Source: TOLSYN sp963849065
Lineage (GTDB): Bacteria > Acidobacteriota > Terriglobia > Terriglobales > Acidobacteriaceae
DNA: 64,000 bases
Direction of reading: 5' to 3'
Assembly: GCA_963849065.1 (NCBI GenBank)
Contig: CAWKFM010000005.1
Location: forward strand, 1,116,001 to 1,180,000
In this document: in pieces, positions 1 to 8,161 of the stretch
How positions within the stretch are numbered: the first letter of the stretch is position 1
How the letters are laid out: every line of letters begins with the position of its first letter
Position numbers and translations under genes: made by a program
The notes under the pieces: generated by a model
What the model saw: the letters and a program-made list of their open reading frames with translations, nothing else
The model's database searches: none
Told to the model about the DNA's origin: nothing

Positions 1-633
1 GCGGTAGAGCTGCCGGGCGCGGGCGATGGGCACGCCGAACTTGTGCTTGCTCAGGCCGGTGCTGATATACGGGTGAGTTCCGGCGCTTACGTCGGGATTG
101 ACCCGGAAAGCGATGCGCGCGGTCTTCTTCAGGCGTTCGGCCCGGGCTCCCAGCAGCTCCAGCTCCGCCTCGCTCTCCACGTTAAAGAGCAGGATTTCGG
201 CTGCGATGGCCGCGTCCATCTCCGCGGCGGTTTTGCCCACGCCGGAAAAGACCACGCTCTGCGCTGCCTGTTTGGAGACGCGCATCACGCGCTGCAACTC
301 GCCGCCGCTGACCACGTCAAAGCCGCAGCCCACCGAGGCCAGCAGGCGCAGCACGGAGAGGTTCGAGTTGGCCTTCACCGAATAGCAGAGCGTGTGCGAC
401 TGCTTTTCGAACGCGCGTTCGTAGGCCGCCACGCGCGCCCGGATGGCCGTGGCCGAATACACGTAGAGAGGCGTGCCGAAGCGGCGGGCCAGGCGCTCGA
501 CTTCGACCTGATCACAGCAAAGGGTGCGGCCATTTTTGCCGCCGCGAAAGGTAAAAGCTGGAGGACGCTCCTCGATGGAGCTTTTGCGGATGGTCACGGT
601 TTTTTTGGTTTCCACGATTCCGGATTCTATCAT
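1..633 (-). CDS. lysA: Diaminopimelate decarboxylase, N-terminal part (runs off the window edge)
   Basis: PLP enzyme that decarboxylates meso-diaminopimelate to lysine, the last step of the DAP pathway, in the cytosol. The minus strand reads 211 codons from ATG at 633 without a stop. The PLP-lysine motif YSVKANSN lies at residues 84-91 (Lys87), and the family signature HPYISTGLSKHKFG at 187-200. About half of the usual 420 residues is visible, the alanine-racemase-like barrel. The first 25 or so residues are a family-variable extension, so a later start is possible. Transcription runs away from the rhodanese gene to its right. The family call is firm; DAP rather than ornithine/arginine specificity is inferred from overall similarity. 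Confidence 0.93.
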   Translation of the reverse strand, partial: MIESGIVETKKTVTIRKSSIEERPPAFTFRGGKNGRTLCCDQVEVERLARRFGTPLYVYSATAIRARVAAYERAFEKQSHTLCYSVKANSNLSVLRLLASVGCGFDVVSGGELQRVMRVSKQAAQSVVFSGVGKTAAEMDAAIAAEILLFNVESEAELELLGARAERLKKTARIAFRVNPDVSAGTHPYISTGLSKHKFGVPIARARQLYR

Positions 634-752
634 CGCCGTTTGCGCATCGTAGGTTAGTGGGGCGCGGCGCAGGAGTAGAATGTGGGCGATGTGGCGGCGC
701 GCCTGCGCAACGACGCAATCAAATTGCCGGACACAACAGAAAGGTGCACATC

Positions 753-1109
753 ATGCCGATGCCGGAATTCAAACAGTTGGTGGACGAAGTCAAGCGCGAG
801 GTGCGGGAGATTTCCGTAGATGAGCTGCGCAAGATGAAAGCCAGCGGCGAGGATTTCTCGCTGATCGACGTGCGCGAACGCGAGGACTGGTACCAGGGAA
901 TCATCCCGGACGCCAAGACCATTACGCGCGGCACGCTGGAGTTGAAGATTGACCTTGTGACCACCGACAAGGATCGCAAGATCGTGCTCTATTGCGGCGG
1001 CGGAAGCCGGTCGGCCCTGTCGGCCTACATGCTGCAGCGCATGGGATTCCGCAATGTGCTTTCACTCGCCGGCGGTTATCGCGGGTGGGTCGACTCGGAA
1101 CAGCGATAG
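753..1109 (+). CDS. Rhodanese-like sulfurtransferase, single domain
   Basis: 118-residue single rhodanese domain, probably cytosolic. The active-site loop CGGGSR follows VLY, giving the C-x3-x-R persulfide cradle typical of GlpE/PspE-like single-domain proteins; the CDC25/rhodanese start motif SLIDVRE is also visible. The open frame extends upstream to 657, but ATG 753 has a purine-rich ribosome site (AGAAAGG) at a suitable distance and the domain begins just after it. The upstream extension is arginine-rich noise. It precedes the UPF0173 hydrolase by about 60 bp, so co-transcription is possible. The sulfur acceptor is unknown. Confidence 0.85.
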   Translation: MPMPEFKQLVDEVKREVREISVDELRKMKASGEDFSLIDVREREDWYQGIIPDAKTITRGTLELKIDLVTTDKDRKIVLYCGGGSRSALSAYMLQRMGFRNVLSLAGGYRGWVDSEQR

Positions 1110-1170
1110 AGACATTGGAAGACGCACGCTGAACACAGCTACTCAACATAGCGAACGAGGAAAGTGAATT

Positions 1171-1944
1171 ATGGCGATCTATCTGACTTGGTTGGGCCAC
1201 TCCACATTCAAAATCGAGACCGCGGAAGGCAAGACGTTTCTCATCGATCCGTGGATTACGCAGAATCCGCTCTGTCCCGAATCCGAGAAGAAGCAGGAAA
1301 AAGTGGACGTGCTGCTGTGCACCCACGGCCACGGCGACCACATTGGCGACGCCGTTGCCATCTGCCAGGAGCACCAGCCGATGGTGGTGGGAATCTACGA
1401 GTTGGCCTGCTGGCTGGGCAGCAAGGGCGCCAAAAACATCTCTCCCATGAACAAGGGCGGCACGCAGGAGGTGGAGGGCGTAAAGATCACCATGGTGCAC
1501 GCGGTGCACTCCTGCGGCATTCAGGAGGAGGACGGCTCCTTCATCTATGCCGGGGAGGCGTGCGGCTACGTGCTGGAGTTCGGCAACGGCCTCAAGCTTT
1601 ACCACGCGGGCGACACCGCCGTCTTCAGCGACATGCAGATCATCCACGACCTGTACCGTCCCGACGTGGCTCTGCTGCCCATGGGCGACCACTTCACCAT
1701 GGGTATTCGCGAGGCGGAATATGCCTGCAAGCTGCTGCAGCCGCGCATCGTGGTGCCGATGCATTTCGGGACATTCCCGATGCTCACGGGTGATCCGCAC
1801 AAGCTGCAGCCCGCGGCCGACCGGCAGGGCTTCGAGCTGTGGGAGATGAAACCCGGCGTGCGGCGCGAGCTGGAGCTGGAGGAGCGGGCGAGACCGGCCG
1901 TAGTGGACTACTGGGAGATGGAGGCTCGAAAGGGCAAAAGCTAG
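1171..1944 (+). CDS. UPF0173-type metal-dependent hydrolase (metallo-beta-lactamase fold)
   Basis: 257-residue cytosolic MBL-fold protein of the YtkL/UPF0173 type. The metal signature HGHGDH is at residues 52-57. Further metal-ligand positions are the His in MVHAVHS, the Asp in YHAGDTAVF, and the His in VVPMHFGTFP. It opens with the family's typical WLGHSTF block. It is about 30 residues longer than most UPF0173 proteins because of a charged C-terminal tail. The natural substrate of the family is not established. It lies downstream of the rhodanese gene on the same strand and is the last gene before the structured non-coding region. Confidence 0.88.
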   Translation: MAIYLTWLGHSTFKIETAEGKTFLIDPWITQNPLCPESEKKQEKVDVLLCTHGHGDHIGDAVAICQEHQPMVVGIYELACWLGSKGAKNISPMNKGGTQEVEGVKITMVHAVHSCGIQEEDGSFIYAGEACGYVLEFGNGLKLYHAGDTAVFSDMQIIHDLYRPDVALLPMGDHFTMGIREAEYACKLLQPRIVVPMHFGTFPMLTGDPHKLQPAADRQGFELWEMKPGVRRELELEERARPAVVDYWEMEARKGKS

Positions 1945-2050
1945 TGTGTCGGCTGGCTAAGCCTCTACCGGTGGACGCTAGGGAGAGCACGCAAGGTCGA
2001 ATTCCATGGCCCGCCCGAATAGCAGCTCCGCGTGAGTTTTGCACCGCGAT

Positions 2051-2085
2051 GGCCGGGCGGGGTTGCGAGTCGCCTCCGCCCGGCC
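2051..2085. terminator. Strong inverted repeat, possible factor-independent stop; rest of 1945-2284 shows no gene
   Basis: GGCCGGGCGG (2051-2060) pairs perfectly with CCGCCCGGCC (2076-2085) across a 15-base loop, 107 bp after the UPF0173 stop codon. There is no T-tract, so intrinsic termination is only a guess. Open frames across 1945-2284 have no recognisable protein character. Confidence 0.4.
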
Positions 2086-2284
2086 ACACTTTGCCGCAAA
2101 GCCGGAATCATTGCAGATCCCCAACGTTTATGCGGCTTTGCGCATGGTTGCGTGGAAAGTAGAAGCGCCAGTGGCGGGATGCGCGCGGGGCTTCCTGCGG
2201 GCCGCTGCACAACTTTTATGGCAGAGCCCTGTGCATGAGCTGCACTGGATTGAAAATACAGCACTTAAAAATCGAAATGTTTAC

Positions 2285-2312
2285 TTGACCTTTTTTCTAG
2301 ATGCGGTACAAC
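2285..2312 (+). promoter_or_regulatory. Sigma-70-like promoter for the structured RNA
   Basis: TTGACC (2285-2290), a 16-base spacer, then TACAAC (2307-2312), in a locally AT-rich stretch that stands out from its GC-rich surroundings. Predicted transcription start near 2319 would place the first base just before the outer stem of RNA domain 1 at 2327. Seen by eye only. Confidence 0.45.
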
Positions 2313-2326
2313 ACACTCGTTCTTTG

Positions 2327-2765
2327 ACAGTTTCCAAAGTTTTCCCGGTTGGTGGTGAGTCCGGGGCTCAAGCGAGCTCACATAGGCCATCGACGGACTT
2401 GGAAGTCATCAGCGAAACCGGCAACGGGAGTTGCCGGAGAGCAGGGACGGCGGTCCCTCGATGCAAGGGCGGGAGCTCTTGCATTGCCTTCCCGGCACGG
2501 CGGTGCCGGAGAGGAACCAAGCCTGGCGCCAGCGAAGGCGACAGGGCCAGAGGAGCAAAACTCTTCGGGCGCCCGGCGGTCGCAAGACCAACGGGCCAAG
2601 CACCGGACGCAATCCGGCGCCTGGGCATTCAGGTCGCACTGAAGCGCCCGACGGCCTGCCAGCGGCGAACTGGCAGACCTGCTGATGAACGACATCCGGC
2701 GATGAGTCTACGAGGGGCAGCGAGGGTCTATAGCGAGCTGCTGGCCGAGGTGGACAGGAAACTGT
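2327..2765 (+). ncRNA. Structured RNA candidate, domain 1 (with about 270-nt insertion)
   Basis: No protein-like frame is present, but the region is dense in perfect stems. ACAGTTTCC (2327-2335) pairs with GGAAACTGT (2757-2765), enclosing the whole domain. Inside are CCGGCAAC/GTTGCCGG (2418-2437) with a GGGA tetraloop, TGCAAG/CTTGCA near 2462-2483, CCGGCAC/GTGCCGG near 2492-2509, GGTC-GCAA-GACC near 2578-2589, CCGGA/TCCGG near 2603-2617 and CTGCCAG/CTGGCAG near 2656-2676. The GNRA loops occur in the plus-strand sense and fix the orientation. Conserved blocks at 2354-2375 and 2723-2751 recur in domain 2. I do not recognise it as RNase P RNA, tmRNA, 6S, SRP RNA, or a group I or II intron. Confidence 0.6.
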
Positions 2766-2780
2766 GAAAGGCCCAACATA

Positions 2781-2950
2781 GGATCCCGAGGAACGGATCG
2801 GTTGACCCGATTGGTCGGTGAGCCCGGAGCCCGAGCGATGGCCGCGCGAAGCTTCCAGCCCTAAGAAGCTGGAAACGACGAGAGCAGGTCAGGCAAGGGT
2901 CTAACGCGAGCTGCCGGTCGAGGTCAAAAGGTCCGCCACCCTCGGGATTC
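2781..2950 (+). ncRNA. Structured RNA candidate, domain 2 (compact copy)
   Basis: GGATCCCGAGG (2781-2791) pairs with CCTCGGGATTC (2940-2950), 11 bp with one G-U, closing a 170-nt domain that starts 15 bases after domain 1 ends. Inner hairpins include ATCGG/CCGAT near 2796-2810 and TTCCAGC/GCTGGAA (2853-2859/2868-2874). Block A (2817-2838) matches domain 1 at 18 of 22 bases. GAGAGCAGG (2880-2888) is identical in both domains. Block B (2896-2924) matches at 25 of 29. The hairpins between blocks keep their place but differ in sequence, as expected when structure is conserved. GTGTTTTT follows the closing stem and may end the transcript near 2958. Confidence 0.6.
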
Positions 2951-2987
2951 GTGTTTTTGCAGGAACCCTTGATTGCAGGCGGCCGGC

Positions 2988-3512
2988 CTACCCCGCGCGC
3001 GTGCAGAGCCAGGGAACCTCGTCCAGGTGGCCTGTGGTGACGTCATAGACAAAGCCGCGCAGGATCAGCTCCTTGCGTACCCAGGAATGGGAGGCGAGGC
3101 GCTCCAGTTGTGTGTGCACATTCTGCGCCACGTCATTAAAGGCATGGAAGAGAACCGGCATGTTGGGCGGCCGTCCAGCCTTCTGCTCAATCAGATCGTG
3201 CATCTCTTTTTCGCTGGCCTTCTGCAGGCCGCAGTCGGTGTGGCCGATCACCATCACCTCCTGGGTTCCCAGCATGTAGTGCGAGACCAGCAGTGAGCGG
3301 ATGGCATCATCCGTGGCAATGCCGCCGGCGTTGCGGATGAAGTGGGCATCGCCAAAGTCGAGGCCCAATGCATGGCGATCCAATCGGGTGTCCATGCACA
3401 TCAGCACGGCCAGTTTGCGGCGGGGTTTCGGTGAGTACAGCGAGGGGTCGTGAGTTTCCTTGTACAGCGCGTTGGCGGCAAGGACTTCGTCGATCACGCT
3501 CATTGGACGCAT
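2988..3512 (-). CDS. Beta-class carbonic anhydrase
   Basis: 174-residue zinc enzyme interconverting CO2 and bicarbonate in the cytosol. The zinc ligands of the beta class are visible: Cys39 in CMDTRLD, with the Asp41-Arg43 dyad, then His91 and Cys94 in HTDCG. The length fits the short beta-CA type. The start at 3512 gives MRPMSVIDE; the internal Met4 is equally possible. It lies 69 bp downstream of ispA on the same strand and converges on the structured RNA, its stop falling about 38 bp after the RNA's closing stem. Confidence 0.9.
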   Translation of the reverse strand: MRPMSVIDEVLAANALYKETHDPSLYSPKPRRKLAVLMCMDTRLDRHALGLDFGDAHFIRNAGGIATDDAIRSLLVSHYMLGTQEVMVIGHTDCGLQKASEKEMHDLIEQKAGRPPNMPVLFHAFNDVAQNVHTQLERLASHSWVRKELILRGFVYDVTTGHLDEVPWLCTRAG

Positions 3513-3581
3513 TCTCCCGGGATAACGTTGCCTGCGGCGTCTTTGCTACGCTCTTGCGTTCTGACTTTCCCGTTCCACGTT

Positions 3582-4463
3582 CTACTTTTTTCGTTGCACC
3601 AAATATCTCGCGATTTCCTTCAGAGTGTCCGCCCGATTGCCGAAATTGTCCAGCGCTGAACAGGCTTTTTGGATCAGCTCCTCGGCCATCTCCTCGGCCT
3701 TGTCCAGTCCGAAGAGCGCCGGGTATGTGACCTTTTCGGCCGCCAGATCCTTGCCCGCGGTCTTGCCGAGCTGTTCGCTGGTTTGGGTCACGTCCAGAAT
3801 GTCGTCGGCGATCTGGAAGGCCAGTCCGGCGGCGCGTCCAAAGTCGCGCACGTGTTCGATCTCCGCCTCGGTTGCGCCCGCGTAGTAGCAGCCGGTGAGC
3901 AGGGAGGCGACGATCAACGCACCGGTCTTGGCGCGGTGGATGTATTCCAGCGTCGGCAGGTCGGGGCGCACACGTTCCGATTCCAGATCGACCACCTGGC
4001 CGCCGATCATGCCGTCGATGGTGCCGGTGCCGTGCGCCAGCTCGGCGATGATTCGCACCCGCGCCTCCGCCGGACAGCGCAGCCCCGCCATCACCTCGTA
4101 GGCCTGGGTCTGCAGCGCGTCGCCGGCCAGGATAGCCGTGGCTTCGCCGAATGCCTTGTGGCAGGTGGGACGGCCGCGGCGCAGGTCGTCGTTGTCCAGC
4201 GCCGGCAGGTCGTCGTGCACCAGCGAGTAGGTGTGCAGCATCTCGATGGCCGCACCCAGCTCATCGACGCCGTCCGGCAGCCCGCCGCTCACCATCCGCG
4301 CCGACTCCATGCATAGGATGGGACGCAGGCGCTTGCCTCCGGCAAAGACGCTGTGGCGCATCGCCTGGTGGATGGAGGTGGGATACTGCGCCGCCGCCGG
4401 CAGCAAACGCTCCAGCGCGGCATCGGCAATCTTCTGGCCTTCAAGTAACGTTTCTTTCAACAT
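3582..4463 (-). CDS. ispA: Polyprenyl synthetase, farnesyl/geranylgeranyl diphosphate synthase type
   Basis: 293-residue head-to-tail prenyltransferase that condenses isopentenyl diphosphate with allylic diphosphates. The first aspartate-rich motif DDLPALDND is at residues 84-92 and the second, DDILD, at 220-224; GGKRLRP at 42-48 binds IPP. The residues before the first Asp motif (HTYSLVHDD) fit a short-chain FPP/GGPP synthase. Product length cannot be settled from sequence alone. In many bacteria ispA sits beside xseB and dxs; here xseB lies 633 bp upstream on the same strand with a receiver-domain gene between them. Confidence 0.9.
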   Translation of the reverse strand: MLKETLLEGQKIADAALERLLPAAAQYPTSIHQAMRHSVFAGGKRLRPILCMESARMVSGGLPDGVDELGAAIEMLHTYSLVHDDLPALDNDDLRRGRPTCHKAFGEATAILAGDALQTQAYEVMAGLRCPAEARVRIIAELAHGTGTIDGMIGGQVVDLESERVRPDLPTLEYIHRAKTGALIVASLLTGCYYAGATEAEIEHVRDFGRAAGLAFQIADDILDVTQTSEQLGKTAGKDLAAEKVTYPALFGLDKAEEMAEELIQKACSALDNFGNRADTLKEIARYLVQRKK

Positions 4464-4587
4464 GGACGAACTCGAGTGTACCAGCGAGCGGCGTAAATCG
4501 GCTACCGGCAGATTTCAGGCGATGGCCGGATGGCGCCGGTCGGGTAGGCGGCAACGGATGCCGCTCCGGCCGCGGGCGCTGGGCACT

Positions 4588-4612
4588 AAAAATCCCCGCA
4601 CCGGGCGGGGAT
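4588..4612 (-). terminator. Intrinsic terminator of the receiver-domain gene
   Basis: ATCCCCGC (4592-4599) and GCGGGGAT (4605-4612) form an 8-bp GC-rich stem; on the minus strand the hairpin is followed by a T run (A5 at 4588-4592 on the plus strand). It lies 24 bp after the stop of the minus-strand gene at 4637, separating it from ispA. Confidence 0.75.
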
Positions 4613-4636
4613 CACCGTACTGGGATCGTTCGCGCT

Positions 4637-5008
4637 TCAGGCGGCAAAATCAAGCCTGCGCTGTGCGGCCGCGTGGGTAGCGCGCAGGATGGAGTGGAGG
4701 TCCAGAGGATGGCAGAATTCGACCGCTCCGGCGTTCAGCGCGGCCATCCACAATCGCTCGTCGGGCGAGCGATGGGTGCAGATGATCGCAAGGTCGTCGA
4801 ACATCTCCGTCAGCTTCTGCACCTCTTCAAGATTGACGATTTCCAGATCAAGCACGGCTACCTGCGCTTCATGGCGCCGCAGCAGGGTCTGCAGCTCCAG
4901 GGCGCTCTGGGCCACGGCCACCTTGGAAAAATGGGCGTGGAGATCTTTGGCAAGTCCCTGCGCGGTCCGGGGATCACTCTGTGCGATGACTACGGTTGGT
5001 GACGGCAT
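4637..5008 (-). CDS. Stand-alone response-regulator receiver-like protein
   Basis: 123 residues with a CheY-like alpha/beta pattern. A hydrophobic beta1 (TVVIAQ) is followed by Ser-Asp at 11-12, the likely phospho-acceptor Asp54 sits in VAVLDLE, and beta4 (LAIICTH) and a beta5 region (GAVEFCHP) follow. The canonical beta5 Lys is not evident (the equivalent stretch reads FCHP), so phosphorylation may be weak or absent. ATG 5008 is chosen over 5038 because GAGAGG precedes it by about six bases. There is no output domain and no kinase gene next to it; it is flanked by xseB and ispA. Confidence 0.7.
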   Translation of the reverse strand: MPSPTVVIAQSDPRTAQGLAKDLHAHFSKVAVAQSALELQTLLRRHEAQVAVLDLEIVNLEEVQKLTEMFDDLAIICTHRSPDERLWMAALNAGAVEFCHPLDLHSILRATHAAAQRRLDFAA

Positions 5009-5095
5009 AACAACCTCTCGCGGACTCCGGCGGCACACGCTCGGCGGCCTGGTGGAATTCTTCCTTGGGTTCCCTACCTGGGTGATCGCTCGGCC

Positions 5096-5323
5096 CTACG
5101 GGTTGCCACTGCCTTCGCCGAAAGCCTCGGCCTGCAGTTTTCCGTCGTGCTTGAGGAGAATCTCAATCTTGCCCTCGGCTTCTTCCAGCTCCTTGCGGCA
5201 GGAGCCGGAGAGCGCGATACCCTCCTCAAACAGCTTCAAGGATTGCTCCAGTGGTAGATCGCCCCGCTCCATTTCCTTGACGATGACTTCCAGCCGCTGC
5301 AAACACTCCTCGAATTTCGCCAA
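5096..5323 (-). CDS. xseB: Exodeoxyribonuclease VII small subunit
   Basis: 75-residue helical subunit of exonuclease VII, which degrades single-stranded DNA. It shows the complete family pattern: an N-terminal FEECLQRLEVIVKEMERGD block, LPLEQSLKLFEEGI in the middle, and a Leu/Glu-rich coiled helix to about residue 60. Length is normal for XseB. The large subunit xseA is not in the window. It is the first of the xseB, receiver, ispA, carbonic anhydrase series on the minus strand, though a terminator follows the receiver gene. Confidence 0.9.
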   Translation of the reverse strand: MAKFEECLQRLEVIVKEMERGDLPLEQSLKLFEEGIALSGSCRKELEEAEGKIEILLKHDGKLQAEAFGEGSGNP

Positions 5324-5409
5324 TCCATCCCCCTAAGTTGGCACCATTCTACTGCAGGTCCGGTGCTCCGAAACGTGGTTAAGGTGAAAAAGAGCTGGTT
5401 ACCACCCAA

Positions 5410-6939
5410 TCAATAGGCCAGCGTCGCATCGCGCAGGAAGCCGTAGCTTCCGTCCGGGGAAAGTTGAACATTTTCCAGCCTGCGACTGTGCACCAGTACA
5501 TTGTCTGCCCACCACAGGTTCACGTAGGGCAGATCTTCATTCAGGATTTCCTGAATGCGATCGTAGGCTGCTGCGCGCTGGCTTAAATCCACGCTGCGGC
5601 TAGCCTCGGCAATCAGGCGGTCCACCTCCGGATTGGAGTAGTATCCCCGGTTGGCCCTGCGCGGGGCAAAGCTGGCGCTGTCGAAGGCGTTCTCGAAAAT
5701 ATCCGGGTCCTGGTTGCTACCTCCCACCCAGCGCAGCGAATAAAGCTGGAACGCGCCCCATACTACGTCGGCATAAAAGGTTGCAAACTCGTAACTACGG
5801 ATATCCAGCGCGATTCCCACTTGTCGCAGCTGCTGCTGCAGCACCGCGCAGAGCAGGCGCGTGCTCTCGTCGGTCGAGGTCTTCATGGTCAGATGGAAGC
5901 GCACCCCGCCTGGGCCAGCGGGATAACCAGCCTCGTCGAGCAACTGGCGGGCCTTGGCCGCATCGTACGGATAGACCTTGGCGCTGGGATCGTACGCCCA
6001 GCTCTGCGGCGGCAGAACGCTGTTGGCCGGGCGCGCCATGTCGTGCCACAGATAGTGCAGGACAGGCCCGCGGTCGATGGCGTAGGCCAGCGCCTGCCGC
6101 ACCCGCACATCCTTCAGAATCGGATCACGCAGGTTCATCGCCAGATATTGATAGCCGGTTCCGGGAGCGCGCTCCACCAGCAGCTGCGGCTGGCGCGCCA
6201 GGGCGACCACCATGTCTCCGGGCAGCGCGTCGATCTCGACGTCGGCGGAACCCTTGCGCAGCTCCAGCGCGCGGGTCGTAGCATCGGGAACCACGTTGAA
6301 GCGCACCCGCGCCAGCCCCGGCGGCTTGCCCCAGTACTGGTTGTTGCGCTCCAGCACCACCTCGCGGTCCTGCGCCTGGGAGACAAAGCGGAATGGCCCG
6401 GTGCCAATGGGATGTTGCGCCAGTTCCTCGCCCGAATCCGCCGGCACAATCCCGATCGCCCCATCGGAAAGATTCCAGAGCAGGGCAGCGTAGGGCTCCT
6501 TCAGCCGGATGATCACCGTGAAGTCGTCGGGCGCCTCGACCCGGTCGATGTAGCGATAGGCGCTCGTCTTGGCCGAGCGCACGCTTCCGTTCAGCATCGA
6601 ATCCAGCGTCCACTTCACGTCGGCCGAGGTCATCGGGCGCCCATCGTGGAAGCGAACGCCCCGCCGCAGATGAAAGATATAGGTGAGCGGATCGGGAATC
6701 TCCCAGCTCTCGGCCAGCCGGGGTTGCAGCTTAAAGTGCTCGTCCCGCCGTAGCAGCCCTTCGAAGATCAACTCCCCAATTCGCTCCGACTGCGCATCGG
6801 TCCCGATGCGCGGGTCGAGGTTGAGCGGCGAGCTCTCGATGACCATGACAGCCGTGTTCGGGTCAGGCTTCTGGTGCGCGCAACCGCCAAAGGCCAAAGC
6901 CAGGGCCAGCGCGGAAAAAAGGAAGAAGAGTCTACGCAT
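5410..6939 (-). CDS. Peptide/solute-binding lipoprotein of an ABC transporter (SBP family 5)
   Basis: 509 residues. The N-terminus MRRLFFLFSALALALAFGGC is a lipoprotein signal ending in a lipobox with Cys20, so the protein is probably membrane-anchored in the periplasm. The body is a DppA/OppA-type fold: LRRGVRFHDGRPMTSADVKW near residues 95-114, and VRQALAYAIDRGPVL near 280-295. No permease or ATPase genes adjoin it. Its start overlaps the 3' end of anmK by 8 bp, so the two are translated together. This suggests cell-wall peptide or muropeptide uptake, an inference from context only. Confidence 0.87.
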   Translation of the reverse strand: MRRLFFLFSALALALAFGGCAHQKPDPNTAVMVIESSPLNLDPRIGTDAQSERIGELIFEGLLRRDEHFKLQPRLAESWEIPDPLTYIFHLRRGVRFHDGRPMTSADVKWTLDSMLNGSVRSAKTSAYRYIDRVEAPDDFTVIIRLKEPYAALLWNLSDGAIGIVPADSGEELAQHPIGTGPFRFVSQAQDREVVLERNNQYWGKPPGLARVRFNVVPDATTRALELRKGSADVEIDALPGDMVVALARQPQLLVERAPGTGYQYLAMNLRDPILKDVRVRQALAYAIDRGPVLHYLWHDMARPANSVLPPQSWAYDPSAKVYPYDAAKARQLLDEAGYPAGPGGVRFHLTMKTSTDESTRLLCAVLQQQLRQVGIALDIRSYEFATFYADVVWGAFQLYSLRWVGGSNQDPDIFENAFDSASFAPRRANRGYYSNPEVDRLIAEASRSVDLSQRAAAYDRIQEILNEDLPYVNLWWADNVLVHSRRLENVQLSPDGSYGFLRDATLAY

Positions 6940-8161
6940 AGCTCAGCTTGCCCAGGATGACTTCCCGTCCGGCTCCGGTGGCCCCAGGGATATTCGACGG
7001 TTCGCCCTGCCAGCTCTGATAGGCGAGCAGCGCGAAGGCGATGGCTTCCTTCGCCTGTGACGGCACGCCCGCCGCATCCGTCGTCGCCACCTCGATGCCG
7101 ATGCCCTCCACTTCGCTGCGAAGCATCGCCATCAGCGTCCGGTTGCGCGTGCCTCCGCCCGAGACAAACAGGTCGTAGTATTTGTCCTTCTTTGCCAGCC
7201 CGCGAATAGCCCCGCCGATGGAGCGCGCCGTCAGAGCTGTGGCCGTCGCCAGCACGTCGTGCCCGTCGGCGTCCCCGCAGCGCTGCAGAAACCGGCCGAC
7301 GTACTCGCGCCCGAACTGCTCGCGTCCGGCTGTGCGCGGCCCCGGCTTGCGCAGGGAGCCACGGAAGAAGGGCGCGTTCATTGCTTCGTCCAGCACCGCT
7401 TTCAGCACGCTCCCCCTAGCGGCCAGCCTCCCCGCTTTGTCGAAGGGCAGTCCGAAGAGTTTTTCGCTAAGCGCGTCGATCACCATGTTGCCCGGCCCGG
7501 TGTCGAATGCCCGCACCTGCGAGGCCTCGGCTGCCGCCGGAATCGCTGTCAGGTTGCCGATGCCGCCCAGGTTCAGCACAATGCGGCCGCGCTTCGCATG
7601 GCGAAACACCAGCATATCGAGAAAGGGAACCAGCGGTGCGCCCAAGCCTCCAGCAGCCATATCGGCGGGACGGAAATCGCTTACCACGGGAACTCCCAGC
7701 CGCGCGGCCAGCACCGAGCCGTCGCCGGTCTGCCAGGTGCAGGCAATCTTGCGTCCCAGGAACGGCGCAGCCTCGCCCTGATGGTAGAGCGTCTGCCCAT
7801 GGCATCCCACCAGCTCGCAGTTGAGGCCGGATCTCTTCTGCAGCCGCTGCACGCAATCGGCATAAATCTCCGCCAGCAGAAAGTTCAGCCGCGCCAGAGT
7901 ACTCACCGCAATCGACTCTGCATTCATGGCCTGCAGCACGGCCTTGCGCACCTTGGCAGGGTAGGGAAACGCGCCATGCGCCAGCAGCTCAAAGCGGGTT
8001 CGCAGCCGCCGCCCACTGAGGCGCACCATGGCCACGTCCACCCCGTCGGCAGAGGTCCCGCTCATGACTCCGGCAACAATCAATCCCGCCTCCCTGGCAC
8101 TGGCCGATTGTACTATTCGCGGCAACACGGATGCAGAGTAGGGGTTTGAACCCGGAGCCAT
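6932..8161 (-). CDS. anmK: Anhydro-N-acetylmuramic acid kinase
   Basis: 409-residue kinase that opens and phosphorylates 1,6-anhydro-MurNAc to MurNAc-6-phosphate during peptidoglycan recycling, in the cytosol. The ATP-binding signature GVMSGTSADGVD is at residues 31-42; CHGQTLYHQGE and FDTGPGNMVIDAL are further family blocks, and FVSGGGTRN is the C-terminal nucleotide motif. The length is a little above the usual 370-390 because of about 25 extra N-terminal residues, so a later start near the AGLIVAGVMSG block is possible. It overlaps the downstream SBP lipoprotein by 8 bp. Confidence 0.92.
   Translation of the reverse strand: MAPGSNPYSASVLPRIVQSASAREAGLIVAGVMSGTSADGVDVAMVRLSGRRLRTRFELLAHGAFPYPAKVRKAVLQAMNAESIAVSTLARLNFLLAEIYADCVQRLQKRSGLNCELVGCHGQTLYHQGEAAPFLGRKIACTWQTGDGSVLAARLGVPVVSDFRPADMAAGGLGAPLVPFLDMLVFRHAKRGRIVLNLGGIGNLTAIPAAAEASQVRAFDTGPGNMVIDALSEKLFGLPFDKAGRLAARGSVLKAVLDEAMNAPFFRGSLRKPGPRTAGREQFGREYVGRFLQRCGDADGHDVLATATALTARSIGGAIRGLAKKDKYYDLFVSGGGTRNRTLMAMLRSEVEGIGIEVATTDAAGVPSQAKEAIAFALLAYQSWQGEPSNIPGATGAGREVILGKLSYA

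Noticed and set aside
2680..2715. Hammerhead-like CTGATGA near 2682
   Set aside because: No GAAA partner and cleavage-site arm at the required spacing.
2039..2767. A 242-codon plus-strand frame across the structured RNA region
   Set aside because: No protein-like pattern, no ribosome site; its sequence is explained by paired RNA stems, and several frames are open by high GC alone.
2327..2950. RNase P RNA, tmRNA, or a group I or II intron as identity of the structured RNA
   Set aside because: The conserved pieces I know (RNase P GAGGAAAGTCC and P4; tmRNA tag and acceptor ends; intron domain V or P7) are not present.
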